From Cydia pomonella (lineage: Eukaryota > Arthropoda > Insecta > Lepidoptera > Tortricidae), in contig NC_084729.1 in NCBI RefSeq assembly GCF_033807575.1, forward strand, positions 744,001 through 808,000: a stretch of DNA of 64,000 nt, given 5' to 3'. The notes beneath the pieces were generated by a model that worked only from the letters and a program-made list of their open reading frames with translations, was not told the origin of the DNA and ran no database searches. Made by a program: the position numbers and the translations under genes. Below are positions 21,201 through 33,200 of the stretch, piece by piece. Each line of letters starts with the position of its first letter. Position 1 is the stretch's first letter.

Positions 21201-24200
21201 ACGCAATCAAAAGATACAGCCGTTTATGCCGCAAATCACAAATTGACTAAGTCCCACAGTAAGCTCAATAAGGCTTGTGTTGAGGGTACTTAGACAACGA
21301 TATATATAATATATAAATATTTATAAATACTTAAATACATAGAAAACACCCATGACTCAGGAACAAATATCCATGCTCATCACAAAAATACATGCCCTTA
21401 CCAGGATTTGAACCCGGGACCATCAGCTTCGTAGGCAGGGTCACTACCCACTGGGCCAGACCGGTCGTCGGTCAATAATAATAATACATATTCAAGAATT
21501 AGTGAAAATAAAACGTCTGTGCCTCACCTTATGTGTCCTAAGATGTCGGCCGAGGTTCGACTTCCACTGGTACACCTTCCCGCAGCGCGGACACGGGTAT
21601 CGGTTCTGTCCTTTATGTAGCACACTGAAATGTAAAGCGGTGTGACACCCGACATATACTTCCGAACGTTACAACCGGTTTGGGCTTGTGCACAAATCAC
21701 GCGAAGTTCGATATCGGCTCGGGGACCCGCGGCTTCACGAAAAAATAACGACAGATCATAATTAATTAGCTCTGCCTGTAATTGGCTCTGTAATTCTATT
21801 GGAAGTTCTAGATATATACGAGTATAGCGCTGTTAGTTTTCCATATACTAAAATAAAATAAAATAAATAAATAAATAAAATATTGGGGAAGGGGGGGGTA
21901 TAAGGACACCTCACGTGTATTTTTCTACAGTGAACGAAACTAAGAAAACATATTAAGGGGGGGATTTAAAAACTAGCCGAAAAAACCTGTGAATTGTGCA
22001 GAAGCCCTTTGTCTTACGTTGTCGGAAATTTCATGAAAATTTCACATTGGCCAATCTGTCTGGTTTTTGTACTAAATGACAGTTGAATAAATTCATCAAG
22101 TTGGGTAGTTCATCTCAGTATCTGAGATAAAAAAAAAGCGGCCAAGTGCGAGTCGGACTCGCCCATGAAGGGTTCCGTTGTTCCGTACCATTTATGACGT
22201 ATTAAAAAAAACTACTTACTAGATCTGGTTCAAACCAATTTTCGGTGGAAGTTTGCATGGTAATGTATATCATATATTTTTTTTAGATTTTTCATTCTGT
22301 TATTTTAGAAGTTACAGGGGGGGGACACACATTTTTTCACTTTGGAAGTGTCTCTCGCGCAAACTATTCAGTTTAGAAAAAAATTATATAAGAAACCTAA
22401 ATATGATTTTTGAAGACCTATCCATAGATACCCCACACGTATGGGTTTGATGAAAAAAGATTTTTTGAGTTTTAGTTCTAAGTATGGGGAACCCCCAAAA
22501 TTTATTGTTTTTTTTCTATTTTTGTGTAAACATCATAATGCGGTTCATAGAATACATCTACTTAACAAGTTTGAACAGTATAGCTTTTATAGTTTCGGAA
22601 AAAAGTGGCTGTGACAGAATCGGACAGACAGACGGACATGACGAATCTATAAGGGTTCCGTTTTTTGCCATTTGGCTACGGAACCCTAAAAATCAGTTCA
22701 AATAATTACTTAGGCAAACTTATCTGATGAATCTTATTCTTATACTTTTAAACGAGCAATTCTTGTATACAAGGTGGCCAAAAAATATGTGCATTCCCGT
22801 TGCCAGGGAGGTTTTGGGATTATACTGAGCAACTTTTACTATGAGACCGACCCCGAAATCGAGAAAAAAATTTCTGGCTGTTTCATACATTTCAGCTGGT
22901 CCATTTTTTTTTATACCACGACGGTGGCAAACAAGCATACGGCCCGCCTGATGGTAAGCAGTCACCGTAGCCTATGGACGCCTGCAACACTAGAGGCATT
23001 ACATGCGCGTTGCCGACCCTTTAAAAACCTGTACACTACTTTTTTGAAGAACCCCATACTGTAGCCCCTCGGGAAAACCTCGGCAGGAAGCTCATTCCAC
23101 AGCCTAAGCGTTCGCGGGAGGAAATTCCTCTTAAACTGCACAGTACGCGACCATTTAGGTTCTAGGGTGTGAGGATGACCACCCTGCCGACGGCGAGCGG
23201 TGCGGTGATAGAAAGTAGCCGTGGGCATCATGTCAAACAATTCCTCAGAACACAGCCCATTGTACAAGCGGTAGAACACACACAAGGAGGCAAAGTCTCT
23301 CCTTAAACTTAAAGGTTCAATACCGCTTGTGATTTTCTATGGGAGCGTAAAATTTTTTTCGCGATTTAAGCCCAACACCTCCCCGGCAACGGGAATGCAC
23401 ATATTTTTTGGCCACCGTGTATATATTTTTATACTTCAGTTACGGCTCTAACGATTTTGATGAAATTTTGCTATATGGCGGTTTTCGGGGGGCGAAAAAT
23501 CGATCTTATAGAGATAAAAAACGGGCATTATTTAGTTTTATCCAGCAATGCTCGGTCTCCCAGATATTTAATATTATATTATGTTATGTAACACTCTTGT
23601 AGTGAATATTGGTACGCTATCAAAAGTCTCTGTAGCTCAGCTGTTAGGGCGGTGGGAGTCGCGAGCTTTTTCACTTATCAGTCGCGAGTTTTTCACTTAT
23701 CCGTCGCGAACTTTTTCACATGTCAGTCGCGAGCTTTTTCACTTGTCAGTCACGATCCTTTTCACTTGTCAGTCGCGAGCTTTTTCAGGTGTCAGTCGCG
23801 AGCTCTTTCACTTGTCAGTCGCGAGCTTTTTCACTTGTCAGTCGCGAGCTTTTTAACTTGTCAGTCGCGAGCTTCTTCACTTATCAGTCGCGATCTTTTT
23901 CACTTGTCAGTCGCGAGCTTCTTCACTTATCAGTCGCGATCTTTTTCACTTGTCAGTCGCGAGCTTCTTCACTTATCAGTCGCGATCTTTTTCACTTGTC
24001 AGTCGCGATCTTTTTCACTTGTCAGTCGCGATCTTTTTCACTTGTCAGTCGCGATCTTTTTCACTTGTCAGTCGCGAGCTTTTTCACTTGTCAGTTGCGA
24101 GCTCTTTCACTTGTCAGTCGCGAGCTTTTTAACTTGTCAGTCGCGAGCTTCTTCACTTGTCAGTCGCGAGCTATTTCACTTGTCAGTCGCGAGCTTTTTC

Positions 24201-27200
24201 ACAAAAAGACGGGAGTGTAAGTTCAATCACTATGTATGTGTATCTCTATACATACTAGTTATGTATTCTGTAGCATTTGTTTATGAGACTGCTCGCTTAA
24301 CAGTCCAGACGCGATTTATTAATTTAGTAAAAAAAATATTTTGACACTTGGACAGACTTTACACCTCCAAATCTTATTTGTATTAGTACTCTGACATTGG
24401 GGACCTTTTACATCCCCAGATTTAATGTATTTTTAACCATAGAGACTATACATCTCTATTGTATTGTAGTAATTATTTATTAAGATTATTATAATGTAAT
24501 GTTTACTCAGGTATTGGCTGTTGTATTCATAAATGTTGTTATGTATTTTTCATGTCACTATATGATGTTACTATAAATGTTGTATTGACTTGTAAAAGAG
24601 CCCTTCAGGCCTACCTGCTGAATATTTTTTTGAATTTCAAACTCATATATTCTTCTTCTCAGCATATATGCGTCCACTGCTGAACATATGCCTCTTTCAT
24701 TGATTTCCATGTTGTTCTGTATGCGGCGGTTCTATGCCAGGTCGGCCCTGCCGTCTTTCTGATATCGTCCGACCATCTGGCTCGTGGTTTTCCGTCACCC
24801 GGGCTTCCCAGTCGAGGTCTCCAGAACAGTACTCGCTGGCCCCATCGGTCATCATCCCTGCGACATATATGGCCGGCCCATTCCCACTTCAGCTGCGCAA
24901 TTCTTTTGGCGATGTCGGTAACTTTTGTGCGTTGGCGAATGTCCACATTCCGAATTCTGTCTCGCAGGGATATCCCGAGCATCGCGCGCTCCATAGCTCT
25001 CTGTGCCACTTTAACTGGCGGACCCTTCCGACAGTCAACGTCCATGTCTCGCATGCGTAGGTCATTACTGGGAGGACGCATTGGTTGTAAACCCTGTTTT
25101 TTTTTATACTACGCCGGTGGCAAACAAGCATACGGCCCACCTGATGGTAAGCAGTCTCCGTAGCCTATGTACGCCTGCAACTCCAGAGGAGTTACATGCG
25201 CGTTGCCGACCCTAAACCCGCCCCCCCTCGTTGAGCTCAGGCAACCTTACTCACCGACAGGAACAACACTATGAGTAGGGTCTAGTGTCATTTGGCTGCG
25301 GTTTTCTGAATGACATTCACAATGCCCATACCTCTCTTTTGGACGTAGTTTAAGGACGTACCCGGGTCCAATATTTCCAATTTGGTTTCCAATTTAATTT
25401 TGGTCCGGGTCCAATTTGGTTTTCAGTGACTGCGGGATTTTGGACCTGAAATCATCGTCCAGCTTGCCAAATACGCCCCATCCCAATTGAAATCGCCTAA
25501 TAATTTCAGCATCCAAGGGGTTACCGTCCAGCGTTATTGTTAATGTGATATTTTTTCAAGTCTGGATTTCTAGCAGCGTTCCATAGACATGTTTCATTTA
25601 AATCGGTTAATCAGTTTCAAGGTCATCTGCTCTTTTCTTAATTGCGTTGGTTTTTTTTATTTAAACTTTATTTCTAAACATGACAATGTAATGTACTTAC
25701 TTTAGATGGTATCTGTAGGTTTTCCTAGAGCTAAACACTTTTCCGCACTCGGCGCACGTGGGTTTCTCCGCCAACACCTCTTTACTCCGGGTCCTAATTT
25801 TACCGCTCATACCCTCCTTCTGTAAACAATAGGATATTTATTAGTTATTTATTTGTTTATTTATTTAGTATAAATTTTATTTTGACACTTGGAGAGACTT
25901 TACACCTCCAAATTTTATTAATATTAGTACTCTGACATTGGGGACCTTTTACATCTCCAGATTTAATGTGTTTTTAACCATAGAGACTATACATCTCTAT
26001 TGTATTGTAGTAATGATTTATTTTAAGATTATTATAATGTAATGTTTACCCAGGTATTGGCTGTTGTATTTATAAAATGTTGTTATGTATTTTTCATGTC
26101 ACTATATGATGTTACTATAAATGTTGTATTGACTTGTAAAAGAGCCCTTGAGGCCTACTTGCAGAATAAAATTTTGAATTTTGAATTTGAATTTTGAATT
26201 TTTGATACTGTCACAACAGTACATTGTGCAAGTTGGTAAGTGAAATTTTGCAAACGAGGTCTTTTTAGACTAAAATAGAATAGAGAGCGTTTATTCGTGG
26301 CAAAATAAAAATAACTTAACATATAAGCCACGAAATGGTCCCGACTCAGCATGGTGCTAGCCTGGCTGGGCTAGCGCTGGTCTTCCGTCGGGGCCATGAC
26401 CGTGTACAGCACGAAGCGTAATACAATATATACAATAAATATTTTTTTTAAAATGACACATGATTAGAAACATTTTGGACCTGGGTACGTCCTTAAACTA
26501 CGTCCTAAAGAGAGGTATGGGCATTGTGATGTCATCTCGCTTTGTGTGGTAGGGCACGGCCAGTGGATGTCATTCCAGATCTAGAGCAGAGCCCAACTGG
26601 GGAAGTACCTCCACCTTACAGAAAACAGCAGCCAAATAACACTAGACCCTACTCATAGTGTTGTGTTCCTGCCGGTGAGTAAGGTTGCCAGAGCTCAACG
26701 AGGGGGGGCGGGTTTAGGGTCGGCAACGCGCATGTAACTTCTCTGGAGTTGCAGGCGTACATAGGCTACGGAGACTGCTTACCATCAGGCGAACCGTATG
26801 CTTGTTTGCCACCGACGTAGTATTAAAAAAAAAAAAACACATACAAATTGGAAAGTAAAGAAGTAACTTTACACAACGAATTTATAGAATATACATTAAA
26901 AGAATCGTAACGATTAATCTAAAAATTGTGAACGCGACCAACGTTGCCGTAAGTGACAGCTCGCATAATCTGTTGCAGGAATTGAGTCAAAACACAACAA
27001 AACATGTACGGAAGGTGGAGATAAGGAATGGAATCTCCATATACCAAAAAGTGTCATCAAAAAACCTTAAATAGGTGGCGCTACAATACCTAGAATACTT
27101 GAAAAGAAAATAAAATCAAAGACAGCGCACTTCACTCCGTCAATAACGCCTATTAGGTTCTTAGCTACTCCAGCGCTACTCTGGAGAGATTTGGAACTAT

Positions 27201-30200
27201 TATTTATAGCTGACCACTGGACACTTTTGCATAAGTTCTGACTATGGAGATTGCGTTCCTTAACTCTACCTTCCATAAAAACATGGGTCGTGGTTCGCTG
27301 ATGACGTCATCACTACAAATGAACAGGGGTCGGACAAAAAGTGCGGATGACGTAAAAATGACGTAATCTTGCACACAGGATGATGTTTGAGTTTGTATTT
27401 AAACTTCCGTGTGACATGTAGTAACAAAGTAGTATTAATGAAGTAACAAAATAATCGTAAATAAATCCATGGAATTAATAATACAGGTGGTAGGGTGATG
27501 TAGTGAATAAAATAAATTTCACGAAACTTGTTACCATAAGGTATAATTATTTGAAATTAGTTAGAACAAGTCTGTGGGATTGCCACAATATTCAAGTAAA
27601 GATGACATTTTAGAGCGTTTTCTTATACATTAGTAAATATAAATTTTAGCTAAATATAATAGTGAAGATACAATAGCTAAACAATAACGAAGTCAATTTA
27701 TTGTTCATCTGATTGACAATGTGTCAGTCAAAAACGTACTTACTCATTTCAAGTGGCGATATCGTTTAATAAAGAGGTTGATAAATGATAAGTGATAATT
27801 GTTTATGAAAATCAAAAATACTACTTGAAATCACCTATAAGTGGTTTGACGTCATCCGCACTTTTTGTCCGACCCCTGCAAATGAAGGATATGAAATAGG
27901 TATCAGATATTAAAACTACATTTAAAACTGTGTGAAATATTTGAAATTAGAGTAAGTGGTGGTCGCGGAAGGGACAAAAGAGGCGGTAAGTATAGTCTAT
28001 TTTTTTATCCCGTAGACTAAAATGACATTTCATGTGTTGCTAGTTTTTTACGTCTTATAAATAGTGATGTGCTACAATCGGTACTAACCGAAAATAAACT
28101 ATTAAGCATGTAACACCGTTTTGAGGCATTTCGAAAGTTTGTATCCAGGTCTAAACACAATATTTCTAATATTTAAAAGCGATTTAATTGTACGATTAAC
28201 AGTCACCTCGAAGCTCATAATGCAATTTTTAAATGTTTGAGTGGATTAGTAGTGAGTAGATTTTATTTATTGTTTACTTCCTATCATGTAGTGAGTAGAT
28301 TTCATTCATTGTTTAATTTGAATCTAAAATTAATTTAATATGTATCGGTTATTCACAAACCGGAATCAAAGATCAGCACTATTTGTTTTAAGCTGGTCAC
28401 ATTATTTCTACGTTTGACATTTGTGGTTGTCATTTTAGTCTACGGAATTAAAAAACAGACTATACATACTACACATCTGGAGTACTTAAATGTAGCTTGT
28501 CTCAAATTAGAGGCATTTCTCGTTTAATTGATGTTCGAGCATAAACTTTTTTTAAAGTTGATTTAAAACTGTAAATGCTTGGCAGGTTCCTCATAGGAGG
28601 TGGGATGTTATATGTTTTCATCACACTTGCGAAGAGAAAACTAAATTTTAAGCGAAATAATGCTTAAAAACGGTGACATTCGTCCGCCATATTGTCATTC
28701 GTTGACAGGTTAGGCATCAAAGGCACAGATCTATCTGGCATTCGGCCGCGATTGTTTTTTTTTTGTAAAAATATTATAAACGGCTATTAAAAACATGTGT
28801 AAAAAACGTACTGGGTAAGTAAAATGCTCTAATGCAGAAACGTATAATTTTCTGCACACTTTTTAGAACTACCCACGTAACTTAAATGCAAGCGTGAGAA
28901 ATCAAAAAGCCTTTGTAAACTTACCTTGAAATGTTCCTTTTTAACATGTAGGTCCATCTCTCTTGTGGTACCAAATGTGAGACCACACTGAGAACACATA
29001 CATTTAGCTTCTATCACATTTTCACCCGGCTTGTCAACATTGTCAACATCGTCAACATTGTCACCATTGTCAATGTTGTCAACATTCTCACCCACATTGT
29101 CAATATTGTCAACATTTTCACCCACATTGTCAAAGTTGTCAACATTGTTGGCAATATTGTCAAAATGGTCAACAATGTCAATTTTGTAATCACAGTCTCT
29201 ACTAAGTCCATCTGACAATGGTTCCTCTAATTTCTTTTTCTTCTTTTTGTTCCCTTTCAACTTTTTCTTCTTTTTCTTGCTTTGCTGTAAAAAAAAATAC
29301 AATATAAATACACAACATTTGACAACCTGTCTGGCCTAGTTGATTTGATAGTGACCCTATGCCTAAATGTATTTTTTAACCGAGGAATAAAACGGAGGAG
29401 GTTCTCAAGTCGACGCGTATAACTATAAATATTTATAAATACTTAAATTCATACAAAACACCCATGATTCAGGAACAAATAATTGTGTTCATCACACAAA
29501 TAAATGCCCTTACCAGGATTAGAACCCGGGACCATAGCTTCATAGGCAGGGATGATTTTTTTAATGATAAAAGTATGGCTTATGAAAAAATATTGTTTAT
29601 GAATTTTATGATATTATTGTATAATTATTGTTAAATTTTATTTTTCGTATGACTATGATTGATGAACGCCAAAAATTTTATAATAGTAAATTACGATACA
29701 CGTGCGAAAAATAGGAAATTCGAAACGAGCGGCGATAAATTAAAACACGACAGAAGGGAGTGTTTTAAATCGGCACGAGTTGCGAATTACCTATTCGCAC
29801 ATGTATCGTACAACGTTTTACAGTACATATGGGCCTTTAAATGTTCGACACAGTAACGTAATATGCTAATTTTCGCACTAGTGCGGTAAAATAGCACCAT
29901 ATGTACTGTAAATATCTTTTCTGCATGAATTATTTATATTTTTACAGGCTTTTATTTAACTGGCCCTGTTAGTATGTATGGGATAAATCTTGCAAGTTAA
30001 ATTTGTCCCACTTCCCGGTTTCCGATGAAGCTGAAAATTTGCATACATATGTAACTCGGGTGACAATGCAATATTATGGTACCATCGAGCTGATCTGATG
30101 ATGGAGAGAGGAGGTAGCCATAGGAACTCTGTGATTAAACAACGCAACCTAATTGTGTTTGGGGTTTTTAGAATTGTCTCGATGAGTATTAGTTGCCTGT

Positions 30201-33200
30201 GGAAAAAGGTACAGTCAGCGATAAAAGCTTATACTAAAAATGAATTTTTTGCCAAAAACTTATTAATACTTATACACTTGTTTCGACATTTCATTATTTT
30301 CTAGAAATTAATGTAAATTATTTATTATAATTGAAAATCCTAAATTGTACACCCTAGCAGGGTATCATGTACCTACTTAACTATATATAAGACCAAAATG
30401 TACAAATTAACATGAGTTCAATGAAATAAATGATATGATATTTATTTAAGAGAGGTATGGGCATTGTGAATAACATCTCGCTTTGTGTGGTAGGGCACAG
30501 CCAGTGGATGTCATTCCAGATCTACAGCAGAGCCCAACTGGGGAAGTACCTCCACCTTACAGAAAACCGCAGCCAAATAACACTAGACCCTACTCATAGT
30601 GTTGTGTTCCTGTCGATGAGTAAGGTTGCCAGAGCTCAACGATGGGGAGCGGGTTTGGGTCGGCAACGCGCATGTAACTCCTCTGGAGTTGCAGGCGTAC
30701 ATAGGCTACGGAGACTGCTTACCATCAGGCGGGCCGTATGCTTGTTTGCCACCGAAGTAGTATAAAAATAAATTACCTTCTTTGAAACCTCAATCTTCCC
30801 GAGATCCTCAGTTTTGTTCATATCCAGGTCATTTACAAACGTCTCTGGTTCACAATGCTCTATGGTGTCGTCGACTTCCACCTGAAACATACAAAATACA
30901 AAATTATTTATTTGTCCAACATAGGTGTACATAGGATGTTACAGATTAGTCAGTTTCACTATGTGGGGCCTTACGGCATACAAATTTTGAGAGCATGCAT
31001 GTCGGAATATAAATGTATGTACATATTTACAAGTCATTATCATCTAAAAATTCTTTTATAGAGTAGTAACTCTTTTGAACTAACATATAATACCTAATAT
31101 TAATGGATGAACAATAATAGTATTTTATACAATCGTTATATAATAGAAAGCTTCTCAGTCGAGTGTTTAGGCCACGAAGCTTGCTAAGTGGCCTAAGTAA
31201 GGTAAGAGATTGAAAAGCTTGATTAATTTATCAAAACATTTTTTTTTTATCAAGCAGTCTGCAAGCAAAGGTGGTTTTTTCCTTTAATAAAACATTGCAT
31301 TTAAGTAAGTCTCGAACGTCAGAAACCCATAGGCCAGGAAATCCTTGTAAGGAAATGGCGATGGATCAGACACACGCTCCGTAGACCGGACAACCATTTG
31401 TCCAAGCAGTGTCTCCGCTGGCAATCGACTGGCAGTAGACGGTCAGGGCGGCCTCGTACCACATGGAGGCGATCAGTTGAGGAAGAGACTGGCTCAACTG
31501 GACTCGGCTGGGAAGAGCTGGAAGTAGCCGCCCTGGATCGCGCGAAATGGAAAATTCTTCTGCGTGCCCTATGTCCCTAATGAGGGATAATAGGATTACA
31601 TAATACATATCTAAATATATATATATAAAAAATTTATACTCCGTCGGTGGCAAACAAGCATACGGCCCGCCTGATGGTAAGCAGTCTCCGTAGCCTATGT
31701 ACGCCTGCAACTCCAGAGGAGTTACATGCGCGTTGCCGACCGTAACCCCGCCACCCCTCGTTGAGCTCTGACAACCTTACTCACCTGCAACACAACACTA
31801 TGAGTAGGGTCTAGTGTTATTTGGCTGCTGTTTTCTGTAAGGTGGAGGTACTTCCCCAGTTGGGCTCTGCTCTAGATCTGGAATGACATCCACTGGCTGT
31901 GCCCTACCACACAAAGTGAGATGAAATTCACAATGCCCATACCTCTCTTAAATATTATATTTACCGGATAGTGTTATGACTGCTCACTCGGTCAATGTGT
32001 TTATAAACAGATTGGACAAGAGGCTTTTAAACAATAAGTTTTACTGATGTTACTTAGTGATGTGATACGACTTTACTAACTTTAAACTAAGTATATAATA
32101 CTGGTGGCCGAGTGGATATGACGTCCGACTTTCAATCCGGAGGTCGCGGGTTCAAATCCTGGCTCGTACCAATGAGTTTTTCGGAACTTATGTACGAAAT
32201 ATCATTTGATATTTACCACTAGCTTTTCGGTGAAGGAAAACATCGTGAGGAAACCTGCAATACATCTGCGAAGAAATTCAAAGGTGTATGTGAAGTCCCC
32301 AATCCGCATTGGGCTAGCGTGGGGACTATAGCCCGAGCCCTCTCGCACATGAGAGGAGGCCTGTGCCCAGTAGTGGGACGTATATAGGCTGAATTATTAT
32401 ATAATACTGGACAATGTGCGACATAGGCTCACGAGCTAAATAGCTGCTCGCCTATAGTTATACAATAATAATTTTATGGCGACCTTGTTTCTTCCAGGTC
32501 AAGCCCATTTTGGATAGGTGGGTGTCAGGTTTCCTGAAGATGTCATTAGGTAAGGTCGCTCTGTGTGGATCCGCCTATTTTCGCATCTAGATCTCCTTGT
32601 GTACGGGTGCCTGTCCCTCATTTTTCCTCAAACAAAAAAAAATCAGAGCTTAGTATTGGAAATTACCTTTATATTATCAATGATCTCCACATTGGTTGTA
32701 TCTGTGGGCTCGGCTTTCACATGTATCGGGTAGCTGGTTGTGGTCACGTTATGAATAGTTAACCGAGGCGGCTGGCACAGTGCGTATTTTGGAGTGCCCT
32801 GAAAACACAAATAAATAATATTATAGGACAATTTTACGGATCCACCTGGTCTCATAGTAAGCTCAATAAGGCATGTGTTGCGGGTACATTCACATCTGAA
32901 AACATCCATACGAAAAATGTGCCAAAAATATGTATACACAAACTTAATATATGGGCAATAAAGTCATATTTTCAGACGTGACCGTACTATAGGCTTGAGT
33001 CGGTCAGGACCGAAGAACTAAAAGGAATGAAATCCCACCACAGACCGAAAGGAACTAGTCCATCTCAAGCGCTCTTAATCGGTCTCGGTCCTTTAGTTCA
33101 GTAGTCGGTATGTCAGCGGGCCTACCGCGAACCACGTTCGACGGGTGGCCTCCCTGTCACACTTACGTACGAATTTACAAGTGCGACAGAGAGGCAACAC

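Noticed and set aside
23581..24344. Three overlapping serine/phenylalanine-rich frames
   Set aside because: By-products of a 23-bp repeat read in three frames; no start context or conserved domain.
24659..25081. Possible host gene on the minus strand
   Set aside because: Sequence is the C-terminal block of an RTE-type reverse transcriptase and is repeated elsewhere.
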